Under the pieces are notes generated by a model, which saw only the letters and a program-made list of their open reading frames with translations, had not been told where the DNA came from and searched no databases. From a bacterium (lineage in GTDB: Bacteria; JAUVQV01; DATDCY01), in NCBI GenBank assembly GCA_036524115.1, contig DATDCY010000004.1:1-8577 (forward strand): DNA of 8,577 nucleotides. Reading direction: 5' to 3'. Of the stretch, positions 1 to 6,504 are shown one piece after another; the stretch's first letter is position 1; each line of letters starts with the position of its first letter. The translations under genes and the position numbers were made by a program.

Positions 1-2202
1 GCCGCCGCGGCCCTTGCGGCCGCCTCGCTGGCGCTGTTCGCCGCCCGCGGCGCGCAGGGCGGGGTCGCGGGGACCGCCCACGACCTCGGGGGGGACGCCG
101 GGGGCACCTGCGCGGTCTGCCACCTGCCGCACAAGGCCGCGGGCGAGAAGCTCTGGCCGACCGACATGAGCGGCAAGAACCGCTACGGGGTGATCGGCGC
201 GCTCTGCTACTACTGCCACGGCCCCGGCGACGCGGGCGGGTCGGGAATCATCGCCTCGAACCTCGCGAACGTCTGGGACGAGCACTCCCATGGGCGCGCC
301 GCCGGGCGAAACCCGGACGGGGAGGCTGCCTCCGACATGACGCTGCCGTACGTAGCGGAGGCCGCGGGCGGAGAGTTCGAGTGCACGACCTGCCACAACG
401 TGCACGACGACGGGTTCCGCCCCTTCCTCTGGGACTCGATGGACCGGCTCTGCCTGCGCTGCCACCCGCGCCGCAACTTCGTGGGCGGCCAGGAGTCCGC
501 GGAGCCCGGGGAGTGGGGGACGTCGTACTTCGGGGCCACCAACCCGGGCAGCCACCCGCTTGGCACCGACGTGCCCGGGCCGCTGCGGCAGACTGCCCCG
601 GTGGACGCGAGCTTCGCCGCGCTGGGACTGCTCGCGTGGGACGCCGGCGCCCCCGGGACGCACAACCTCGGCCCGCACCTGGTGGGTGGCGCGACGACGA
701 CCGGGGCCGGCGGCGGAGGCGTCGGGTGCAACACCTGCCACGCCGTGCACGGCAGGTACCCGGAGGGCGGGACCGAGACGCCGCCGACGGAGGACCTGCT
801 CGCCGTCCCCCAGGGGGCCGACGCGGCCGGGCATGCCAACGGGGCGGGCGGGGCTTCCAGCGCGCTGTGCGAGAGCTGCCACCGCGGGCCGCAGCCGGCG
901 GGGTACGCCGGCGCGGCGTGGCCGAATCCGGGCGGCATGCCCTTCACGCATCCGGTGGACGACTTCGACGCGCTGGGCGAGCGCGGCGTCACGGCGCTGC
1001 CGGCCGGGTGGCCGGCGGGCGGGAACTCGACCGCCGTCATGCAGCCGAACCTCGTCTGCGGTTCCTGCCACCTGCCGCACCCGCTCGCGGCGTTCACGGC
1101 GCAACCGGAGGCGCCGCCGCGCGGCGACGGCCTCGGGACGCCGCTGCTGCGCGACGAGACGACGGCGATCTGCGCCGACTGTCACACGCAGGGTTTCGGC
1201 CTCCACCACCCCGTCGGGGCGGGGCTGATGGGGGGAGGGCGGTTCCGCGACGTCTTCATCGGGAACCAGGACGACGACCTGACCTGCGACGACTGCCATG
1301 TCGCCGGCGGCGCGCACAACTGGCCGGTCCCCGGGATGCCGGGCCTCGACCCGGACTGGCGGCCGAAGGACCCCTCGCTCTCGGCCACGCAGCCCTCGGA
1401 CAACGGCCGCATCGCGGAGGCGAAGGGCGAGCGGTTCCTCCTGGAGCGCTCGCTCGAGTGCTTCCGCTGCCACACGGACTCCGGGTCCCGCTTCACCCCG
1501 ACGCGGGGCAGGGAGGGCGGCCGGCACGAGAACCAGCAGTACCAGGCGCTCGGCGACGGGAGCCACTTCCTCGGCAAGACGAAGCTCGACTTCGCGCAGG
1601 GGCGCGTCAACGGGAACCCGTGGAACGCGAAGACCGACCGCTGGCCCGTCGGCGGGCAGTCCCGCTTCGGGGGCACCTCCGACGAGCCGGTCCTGGTCTG
1701 CGAGTCCTGCCATTCCCTGCAGGGGACGTCGGTCGCCCCGGAATCGTCGCTGCTCATGGAGGAGTACACGGAGGGGGCGGTCGTGGACAGCAACCCGCTC
1801 TGCGAGGCCTGCCACGGCAGGGGGTCCAGCAAGGGGGGCAACCACCCGATGACCGGGGATCCGGTCAGCTTCGCCGTGGATTCGGGCCGGGAGCAGCAGA
1901 CGCTCAAGACCACCGGCGGGCCCTTCCGCATCCCGGAGAACCCCAACGGGACGGGGGCGAACACGCCCAACGCGCCCACCGGGCCGGCGACCTACCCGCG
2001 CGCCGACGCGATGAACTGCGACTCCTGCCACCAGACCCACGACGCATCGGCGGCGACCATCATCCTGGAGGTCAGGTCGGCCGACATCAAGCAGGTCGGA
2101 CCGCTGCTCACGCTGCCGCTGTACGACCAGTGGGAGGTCCCGGACGCGGAGGGCACGACCTACGATTATCAGGCGCTCTGCGTGCAGTGCCACGAGAAGT
2201 GA
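1..2202 (+). CDS. 14-heme secreted c-type cytochrome, doubled-CXXCH type (5' end cut off)
   Basis: Predicted electron-transfer protein of the periplasm or cell surface. The frame is open from base 1. The first ATG, at base 166, is internal, because the codons before it encode the end of a signal peptide (an Ala/Leu-rich core ending near Gly-Ala-Gln-Gly, visible residues 1-20), an AHDL segment and a first heme motif CAVCH at residue 37. Counting from base 1, 733 residues are visible. CXXCH cysteines fall at 37, 69, 128, 151, 243, 290, 353, 391, 429, 487, 567, 601, 673 and 727. Several motifs continue as CXXCHxxH (37, 128, 243, 353, 673), as in doubled-CXXCH cytochromes, and His-Pro pairs follow many second motifs, offering distal heme ligands. 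No C-terminal membrane anchor is seen, and the protein ends three residues after the last motif cysteine's His pair region (CVQCHEK). It converges on another multiheme cytochrome. The family is clear, but the electron partner is unknown. Confidence 0.93.
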   Translation, partial: AAAALAAASLALFAARGAQGGVAGTAHDLGGDAGGTCAVCHLPHKAAGEKLWPTDMSGKNRYGVIGALCYYCHGPGDAGGSGIIASNLANVWDEHSHGRAAGRNPDGEAASDMTLPYVAEAAGGEFECTTCHNVHDDGFRPFLWDSMDRLCLRCHPRRNFVGGQESAEPGEWGTSYFGATNPGSHPLGTDVPGPLRQTAPVDASFAALGLLAWDAGAPGTHNLGPHLVGGATTTGAGGGGVGCNTCHAVHGRYPEGGTETPPTEDLLAVPQGADAAGHANGAGGASSALCESCHRGPQPAGYAGAAWPNPGGMPFTHPVDDFDALGERGVTALPAGWPAGGNSTAVMQPNLVCGSCHLPHPLAAFTAQPEAPPRGDGLGTPLLRDETTAICADCHTQGFGLHHPVGAGLMGGGRFRDVFIGNQDDDLTCDDCHVAGGAHNWPVPGMPGLDPDWRPKDPSLSATQPSDNGRIAEAKGERFLLERSLECFRCHTDSGSRFTPTRGREGGRHENQQYQALGDGSHFLGKTKLDFAQGRVNGNPWNAKTDRWPVGGQSRFGGTSDEPVLVCESCHSLQGTSVAPESSLLMEEYTEGAVVDSNPLCEACHGRGSSKGGNHPMTGDPVSFAVDSGREQQTLKTTGGPFRIPENPNGTGANTPNAPTGPATYPRADAMNCDSCHQTHDASAATIILEVRSADIKQVGPLLTLPLYDQWEVPDAEGTTYDYQALCVQCHEK

Positions 2203-2219
2203 GCCGCCGGGCCGGCGGC
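2203..2219 (+). other. Short GC hairpin directly after the cytochrome stop codon
   Basis: GCCGCCG and CGGCGGC form a perfect 7-bp stem around a 3-base GGC loop, starting at the first base after the TGA stop. There is no T-run behind it. It could protect the mRNA 3' end or help termination together with the stronger hairpin at 2286-2317. In sequence this GC-rich, a stem of this size can also arise by chance. Confidence 0.3.
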
Positions 2220-2285
2220 GCCTGAGGGACGACCCGAAGGGGCGCCCCCCCGCGCGTGTATCGCGGAGCGGCCCCGGAATGAGGA

Positions 2286-2317
2286 ACAGCCCCCGGCCGG
2301 TGTCGGCCGGGGGCTGT
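2286..2317. terminator. Perfect 14-bp hairpin between convergent cytochrome genes, likely bidirectional terminator
   Basis: Bases 2286-2299 pair without mismatch with 2304-2317 around a four-base GTGT loop. The stem has a GC core and A/T-containing outer ends (ACAG against CTGT). It lies 83 bases after the plus-strand cytochrome stop and 26 bases from the minus-strand cytochrome stop, exactly where a shared terminator is expected. A proper U-run is missing on both strands; on the minus strand the stem is followed by the short pyrimidine stretch TTCCTC. It may therefore act as a weak intrinsic terminator or as an RNA 3'-end stabiliser. Confidence 0.7.
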
Positions 2318-2343
2318 GAACGGTCAGCCGGTGCGCGCGCCGC

Positions 2344-3987
2344 CTAGAAGGGATGGCACTTCGAGCAGAGCATCATCGACATCGACATGCCGCCGGCGAC
2401 GCCGCGCAGCTCGCCCGTGGCGTGCGGGTTGTGGCAGGTCGAGCAGGTGATGCGGCCGAAGGCGTCCAGCGGCAGGTCCTTCGCGATCTTGATGTTCTTG
2501 GCCGCCATCTTCTCGGGATCGGGCTTGCCCAGGTGCGGGACGCTCGAGGGATGGTCGAAGATCTCGTGGCAGCGGATGCAGAGGATGACGATGTCGCCCT
2601 TGAACTTGACCTGCTGCGTGATGCCCGCCTTGAGCTTGTCGATGTCCGGCTTGGTCTGGTGGCAGAACTCGCACCCCTCGAGGTTGTTGATGCGCTCGTG
2701 CGGGTTCAGCGACGCGAACTCCTCCTGCCGGTGGCAGTTCCAGCAGACCTCGTTGCGGGTCTTGTAGGGCGCGCCGCGCAGGAAGTTGGGGTTGTCCGGG
2801 TCGAGCACCGGCGAGTCGCCGCCCGTGTGGCAGGTCAGGCAGGTCAGGCCGCCGGTCTTGCTCAGCGGCCAGTCCTTCGGCATGCGCTCCTTGTAGATGC
2901 CGGTGACCTCCTTGAGCGGGTGGGCGTTGGCCTTCGAGAGCCCCGACTCGTGGCAGCGGTTGCAGAGCTGGTTCGGGTCGTCGGTCAGCAGCGGGATCTC
3001 CGAAAGCGGCTGCGCCCCGGGGGCGCCCTTGGCGACCTTCGGGCGCACCTTGTGGCAGGCCTCGCAGAAGGCCTTCATGAAGTGCGGCCGCACGCGCGTC
3101 GACTTGAGCGCCAGGGTGACGAAATCCTTGCGCAGGAACTTCTCCTCGCCGGTGCCGCCGTGCGGGTTGTGGCAGGAGACGCAGGTGAAGGCCCCGCCGA
3201 TCATCGGCAGGTTGGCCTTGGCGATGTCGTCCTTGAGGTTCGGATCGGCGAAGGGGTTGACCAGCAGGAAGTGCCCGCCGCGCGTGGCGGCGTGGCAGAA
3301 GTCGCACAGCTCCACGGGGTTCTTGGTGAACTGGACCTTCTCGCCTTCCTTCGGCTCCTTGCCGTGGCAGAAGGAGCAGGCCTTCTTGTTCGTGTCCGCG
3401 ACGGCCTTGCCCTGGTGCGGGCTCTTCTGCTTGAGGCCTTCGCCGTGGCAGGAGCGGCACATGTCGCGCCGGTCCCTGAACTTGGCCTTCTTGACGTCCT
3501 CCGGGTCGGACGATGCCGGGAAGCCGCGCAGCAGCTTGAGGCCCGCGGTCTTGGTGTGGATGAAGTGGCACGTCGAGCAGACGACGGTGCCCTTGTTCGC
3601 GCCGACCTTCTCCAGCGGGAACATCGCCGGGACGGTGACCTTCGGGGTCGCCTTGGTCGGGTCCCGGTTGATGGGATGGACGTTGTCCGACGGGTCGTGG
3701 CAGCTCATGCAGAGGTCGACGTTGCCCTTGTCTGCGTTCTTGAACTTCACGGTGTCGGCCGTCGCGTCCTTCGGCGGCGTGCCCTCGTGGCAGTCGCCGC
3801 AGTCAAGGTCGCTGTGGGGGTTCGGCCGGTCGTAGACGTCCGCCTCCTTCTCCTTGGCGGTGTCGAGCTTGAGGCCCTGGGCCGCGAGCGGGGCCGCGGC
3901 GAGACAGAGCGCGAGCCCGGCGGCGATGCACCCGACCAGGACGCGTGCTCGTGCGTGTTCGGTGTCGGACCGCGACCTCTTTCCCAT
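2344..3987 (-). CDS. 15-heme secreted c-type cytochrome with internal repeats
   Basis: Predicted extracytoplasmic electron carrier of 547 residues. The ATG at 3987 follows GGAGGAG (3995-4001) with a 7-base gap. The frame stays open further upstream, but that stretch holds the promoter and lacks coding character. A signal peptide is clear: Arg/Lys n-region, hydrophobic core at about residues 17-32, and probable cleavage after the Ala-Ala at 35-36. CXXCH cysteines are at 63, 93, 137, 177, 204, 228, 269, 308, 342, 383, 415, 439, 470, 515 and 541, and the protein ends in CSKCHPF. Three motifs extend to CXXCHxxH (137, 269, 515). After heme 1 the hemes fall into repeated blocks of 4, 3, 4 and 3, each opening with Leu-Cys-x-x-Cys-His and containing a TCxTCH-like second motif. 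Heme density, about one per 34 mature residues, is higher than in the neighbouring cytochrome. It lies downstream of two exported thioredoxin-like genes. It belongs to the broad multiheme cytochrome c3-like group; the exact subfamily is not recognised. Confidence 0.95.
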   Translation of the reverse strand: MGKRSRSDTEHARARVLVGCIAAGLALCLAAAPLAAQGLKLDTAKEKEADVYDRPNPHSDLDCGDCHEGTPPKDATADTVKFKNADKGNVDLCMSCHDPSDNVHPINRDPTKATPKVTVPAMFPLEKVGANKGTVVCSTCHFIHTKTAGLKLLRGFPASSDPEDVKKAKFRDRRDMCRSCHGEGLKQKSPHQGKAVADTNKKACSFCHGKEPKEGEKVQFTKNPVELCDFCHAATRGGHFLLVNPFADPNLKDDIAKANLPMIGGAFTCVSCHNPHGGTGEEKFLRKDFVTLALKSTRVRPHFMKAFCEACHKVRPKVAKGAPGAQPLSEIPLLTDDPNQLCNRCHESGLSKANAHPLKEVTGIYKERMPKDWPLSKTGGLTCLTCHTGGDSPVLDPDNPNFLRGAPYKTRNEVCWNCHRQEEFASLNPHERINNLEGCEFCHQTKPDIDKLKAGITQQVKFKGDIVILCIRCHEIFDHPSSVPHLGKPDPEKMAAKNIKIAKDLPLDAFGRITCSTCHNPHATGELRGVAGGMSMSMMLCSKCHPF

Positions 3988-4027
3988 TCCCAATCTCCTC
4001 CGTTCGCAAGTGAAAATTCGCGTGCCG

Positions 4028-4056
4028 ATACTAGGTAACGCAACTGTAATTGTCAA
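4028..4056 (-). promoter_or_regulatory. Sigma-70-type promoter for the 15-heme cytochrome
   Basis: Read on the minus strand, a perfect -35 box TTGACA (4051-4056) is followed by exactly 17 bases and a -10 box TAGTAT (4028-4033, four of six consensus bases). Transcription would start near 4021, leaving a leader of about 34 bases before the ATG at 3987. The region is distinctly AT-richer than its surroundings. A leader this short leaves no room for a riboswitch. The cytochrome can therefore be transcribed separately from the thioredoxin-like genes upstream. Confidence 0.7.
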
Positions 4057-4091
4057 CAGCGGGACGGCGCGCCGCGGGAGCGGCGATACCG

Positions 4092-4120
4092 CGCCGGCGG
4101 TGGACTGGAACCCGCCGGCG
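4092..4120 (-). terminator. Possible hairpin terminator after the second thioredoxin-like gene
   Basis: CGCCGGCGG (4092-4100) and CCGCCGGCG (4112-4120) form a perfect 9-bp stem with an 11-base loop, 22 bases past the stop of the thioredoxin-like gene and upstream of the cytochrome promoter. No U-run follows. The position suits a terminator or attenuator separating the two transcription units, but GC-rich chance pairing is a real alternative. Confidence 0.35.
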
Positions 4121-4142
4121 GCGGGAGAGCGAGCGGGCGCCT

Positions 4143-4700
4143 CTAGCGCGCCTGCGCAACGACTGCGGCCAGCTCGTCGGGGTTGAGCGGCCCGTAGTGC
4201 CCGTAGGCGATCGTCCCGTCGCGGTTGATCAGGTAGAGCGCCGGCGTCGCCCTGATCTTGTAGGCGGTGTCGATCTGGAATTCCTTTTTGACGACGCTGC
4301 CGTCCTCGGCCTTCTTCTCGACCTTGTTCAAGAGGATCCGCACCGTCGGGAAGCCCTTGGCCTTCGCCGCCGGCTTGAGGCTCCTGGCTCGGTTGGCCTC
4401 GTCGAGGTTCACCGCGAGGATCTGCACCTTGTCCTCGAACTTCGACTTCTCCTGCTCGATGATCGGCAGCTCCTCCATGCACGAGCCGCAGAAGAGCGAG
4501 AAGAAGACGAGCATCACCGGCTTCTCCTTGAGCGCTTCGGCGAGGACGAACGGCTTCCCGTCGGCGTCCTCGGCGGAGAACTGCGGCGCCGCCGAGCCCA
4601 CCGGCAGCGTCTCGGCGTCGATCGCGGCGGCGGTGGGCGGGCGCAGCGCCAGCAGGGTGAAAGCGATCACAAGGGCGAGGGAGCCGACGCGGGAGCGCAT
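4143..4700 (-). CDS. Exported TlpA-like thiol-disulfide oxidoreductase (CGSC active site)
   Basis: A 185-residue thioredoxin-fold protein expected to act on cysteines outside the cytoplasm. The N-terminus is a signal peptide (Arg2, Arg4, hydrophobic core at about 7-19, small residues TAAA before likely cleavage near 26). An AlkA-HPA/redoxin-type start follows (VGSAAPQFSAEDADGK, about 34-49), then a beta strand leading to the active site FCGSC (Cys71 and Cys74) and the cis-proline loop ATP (Pro153) before ALYLINRDG. The classic WCGPC is changed: Phe replaces Trp and Ser replaces Pro. A Lys/Glu-rich insertion (about 125-141) sits between the active site and the cis-Pro. The start is fixed by GGAGGA (4709-4714) with an 8-base gap. 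It follows another TlpA-like gene by 13 bases, so they are co-transcribed. Given the cytochrome next door, a role like ResA or CcmG in reducing apocytochrome CXXCH thiols is plausible. Peroxiredoxin function is unlikely given the CxxC pair. Confidence 0.9.
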   Translation of the reverse strand: MRSRVGSLALVIAFTLLALRPPTAAAIDAETLPVGSAAPQFSAEDADGKPFVLAEALKEKPVMLVFFSLFCGSCMEELPIIEQEKSKFEDKVQILAVNLDEANRARSLKPAAKAKGFPTVRILLNKVEKKAEDGSVVKKEFQIDTAYKIRATPALYLINRDGTIAYGHYGPLNPDELAAVVAQAR

Positions 4701-4708
4701 TCTGGCGG

Positions 4709-4714
4709 TCCTCC
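4709..4714 (-). promoter_or_regulatory. Ribosome binding site overlapping the upstream stop codon
   Basis: GGAGGA on the minus strand begins with the last base of the TAG stop of the upstream thioredoxin-like gene and lies 8 bases before the ATG at 4700. This arrangement suggests translational coupling of the two thiol-redox genes and supports the chosen start. Confidence 0.8.
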
Positions 4715-5238
4715 TATTTTCCCGGGAGGAGCTTCTTGACGAACTCCTCCATCTCGACTTCGAAGCCGGGCTTGTACCCGACGTGGAACAGGGCGACCTT
4801 GCCCGTCGTGTCGACGACGATCGTCGTCGGCAGGATGCTCACCCCGAGCAGCGCCTTGATCTGCATCTTGGCGTCGATGATGTTGGGGTAGGTGACCTTG
4901 AACTCGAGCCCGTCGAGGAACTTCTTGACGCGCGCCACGCCGTAGGAGTCCATGTCGATGCCGATGCACTGCAGCCCCTGGTCCTTGAGCTTGTCGTACA
5001 TCTTGACGACGTGCGGCATCTGCGCCACGCAACTCGAGCAGTAGATCGACCAGAACTCGATGAAGATCACCTTCTTGCCGATCGCCTTGGTGTCGATCAT
5101 GGCCCCTGACATGTCCGGGGCGACAAAATGCGGGAAGGGATCGCCCGCCTTGAGCGCGTGCGCCGTGCCGGGCAGCGCGAGGAGAACACACGCGGCCGCC
5201 GCCGCCATTCGAAGCCGCCAGATCCGAGCTGCACACAC
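4714..5238 (-). CDS. Exported TlpA/ResA-like thiol-disulfide oxidoreductase (CSSC active site, GTG start)
   Basis: A 174-residue thioredoxin-fold protein predicted to work in the periplasm. I chose the GTG at 5238 over the in-frame ATG at 5208. The GTG has a strong Shine-Dalgarno sequence 7 bases upstream and supplies the Arg-rich n-region (Arg5, Arg8, Arg10) that the hydrophobic core (11-23) needs; cleavage is likely after Ala-His-Ala at about 28. The mature part begins KAGDPFPHF, typical of TlpA/ResA proteins. The active site is EFWSIYCSSC (Cys67, Cys70), and the cis-Pro loop is ILPTTIVVD (Pro137). An extra cysteine, Cys91, lies in the mature domain. Ser replaces the usual Pro in CxxC, which in thioredoxin-fold proteins tends to alter redox potential. 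It is the first gene of a two-gene unit with the CGSC protein. Reduction of apocytochrome cysteines before heme ligation is the favoured role by context; general envelope disulfide handling is the alternative. Confidence 0.9.
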   Translation of the reverse strand: MCAARIWRLRMAAAAACVLLALPGTAHALKAGDPFPHFVAPDMSGAMIDTKAIGKKVIFIEFWSIYCSSCVAQMPHVVKMYDKLKDQGLQCIGIDMDSYGVARVKKFLDGLEFKVTYPNIIDAKMQIKALLGVSILPTTIVVDTTGKVALFHVGYKPGFEVEMEEFVKKLLPGK

Positions 5239-5245
5239 TGTCCGA

Positions 5246-5253
5246 CCTCCCCC
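5246..5253 (-). promoter_or_regulatory. Ribosome binding site deciding the GTG start at 5238
   Basis: GGGGGAGG on the minus strand lies 7 bases upstream of GTG at 5238. No comparable site precedes the ATG at 5208 (the bases before it read CTTCGA), so the longer signal peptide is preferred. Confidence 0.75.
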
Positions 5254-5293
5254 TGGGCGATTGCCAAGCGGGCCACCGGCCCGAACCTGCTGG

Positions 5294-5322
5294 AACATAT
5301 AGGCATCCAAAAAGCATGTCAA
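5294..5322 (-). promoter_or_regulatory. Sigma-70-type promoter for the thioredoxin-like pair
   Basis: On the minus strand a perfect TTGACA (5317-5322) is followed by 17 bases and TATGTT (5294-5299, four of six consensus bases); an overlapping TATATG gives a less usual 15-base spacer. Transcription would start near 5287, about 49 bases before the GTG start. The -35 box overlaps the ATG at 5316 of the divergent plus-strand frame, which argues that this ATG is not the real start of that gene. Confidence 0.65.
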
Positions 5323-5375
5323 GGTTCGCTCAGGCGGTCTTCCCGGCGGGCGCCGGGGGAAAGGCGGGTCGCTCG

Positions 5376-6467
5376 ATGGGAAATCTCCTCGGTGTCGGAG
5401 GGGCGTCGGCGCGGGCCGTCGGCGTCGGGGCGCTCGCGGTCGTGCTCGTCGCCGGGGCGTGCGCGCATGGAGGCGCAGGCGGGGCGGCGGCCGGCACCGA
5501 CGGAGCACCCCGGACGGCCAGGCAGGCGGCGCAGATGGCGCAACCGGCACAGATGGGACCGACGGCCCCGGCGGCGTCGGTGCCCGCGGCCGCACCGGCG
5601 GCAAAGGCGCTGTTGCGCGAGGCGGCGCCGGCGCGCCCGACCCAGCCGCCGCCTGAAAGCGCCGAGCAGCGGCAGGCGCGCCTCGAGGCGCTGTGGGCGC
5701 GCCTGGGGCTGCAGTTCGTCGCCGTGCCCGCGGGCGAGTTCACGATGCAGGCCCCGGGAGCGAAGGAGAAGCCGCGCGTCGAGCGGGTGACGGCCTTCTT
5801 GCTGGCGCGGGACGAGGTCACGGTGGGGCAGTTCCGCCAGTTCGTCGAGGCAACCGGGTACCGCACCGCCGCCGAGGCGGACGGCGGCTGCCGCCAGATC
5901 GCCGGCGACCATTGGGAGACCGGGCGCGGTGCCACGTGGCGCAGCCCCGGCTTCCCGCAGGGGGACGACCACCCGGTGGTCTGCGTCTCGTGGGCGGACG
6001 TCAAGGCCTTCTGCGACTGGGCAGGCGTGCGGCTGCCGAGCGAGGTGGAGTGGGAGTACGCCGCGGGCTGGGGCGAGCCGCGCACCGCCTACAGCTGGGG
6101 CGACGGCAGGCCGGAGGGGAGGCTCTCGGGCAACCTGGCCAGCGAGGAGGCGCGCCGCGTGCTGGGCCTGAGCTGGGCCGGGCAGGGCATCAGCTTCGGG
6201 CACGACGACGGGTACGTCTACACCGCGCCCGTCGGCAGCTACGAGCCCAACCGGCTGGGACTTCGCGACATGACCGGCAATGTCCTGGAGTGGACCTCGA
6301 CGCGCTGGAAGGTCTCGCCCTCGCCGGGCACCGGCAACGCCTTCGCCGTGCGCGGCGGGTCGTGGCAGTCGATCGCCTCGAACGCCCAGGTGGCGAGCGC
6401 CTCCTGCTATTACTGGTACAACAAGAGCGATTTCGTCGGTTTTCGCGTGGCGCGCGACGCGCCCTAG
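5376..6467 (+). CDS. Probable lipoprotein with FGE-sulfatase (SUMF1-like) domain, lacking the catalytic cysteines
   Basis: A 363-residue envelope protein. The ATG at 5376 is preceded by AAGGCGGG at 5361-5368. An in-frame ATG at 5316 would add 20 residues, but it has no ribosome binding site and overlaps the divergent promoter. The hydrophobic segment at about 15-28 ends in LVAGAC, a weak lipobox with Cys29, so it may be lipid-anchored. Residues 30-95 are an Ala/Pro/Gly-rich linker. The rest is a full FGE-sulfatase domain: FVAVPAGEFTM (114-124), DEVTVGQFRQFVEATGY (146-162), HPVVCVSWADVKAFCDWAG (199-217), RLPSEVEWEYA (219-229), GNLAS, PVGSYEPNRLGLRDMTGN (285-302), VRGGSW (325-330) and a final GFRVAR. 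True formylglycine-generating enzymes carry two active-site cysteines shortly after the GGS motif; here those positions read Ser332 and Ala337. It is therefore probably a binding or structural relative, like many bacterial SUMF1-domain proteins. The ligand is unknown. Confidence 0.88.
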   Translation: MGNLLGVGGASARAVGVGALAVVLVAGACAHGGAGGAAAGTDGAPRTARQAAQMAQPAQMGPTAPAASVPAAAPAAKALLREAAPARPTQPPPESAEQRQARLEALWARLGLQFVAVPAGEFTMQAPGAKEKPRVERVTAFLLARDEVTVGQFRQFVEATGYRTAAEADGGCRQIAGDHWETGRGATWRSPGFPQGDDHPVVCVSWADVKAFCDWAGVRLPSEVEWEYAAGWGEPRTAYSWGDGRPEGRLSGNLASEEARRVLGLSWAGQGISFGHDDGYVYTAPVGSYEPNRLGLRDMTGNVLEWTSTRWKVSPSPGTGNAFAVRGGSWQSIASNAQVASASCYYWYNKSDFVGFRVARDAP

Positions 6468-6504
6468 CGGGCGGGCCCAGGCCTCCGGCGGCGCGCGAGC
6501 GGCG

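Noticed and set aside
166-2202. ATG at 166 as the true start of the first cytochrome
   Set aside because: Upstream in-frame codons encode a signal-peptide end and a CAVCH heme motif, so the gene starts before the window.
3988-4030. Cyclic dinucleotide (GEMM) riboswitch upstream of the cytochrome, as known for some deltaproteobacterial cytochromes
   Set aside because: The predicted leader is only about 34 bases and shows no GEMM-like conserved core.
2353-4038. Long plus-strand open frame of about 560 codons opposite the 15-heme cytochrome
   Set aside because: It is Arg/Val/Ala-rich low-complexity sequence produced by the GC-rich complementary strand; the minus strand carries 15 heme motifs and a signal peptide.
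3988-4482. N-terminal extension of the 15-heme cytochrome frame up to 4482
   Set aside because: The extension overlaps the TlpA-like gene on the same strand in another frame and the promoter, has no domain character, and the ATG at 3987 has a strong ribosome site followed by a signal peptide.
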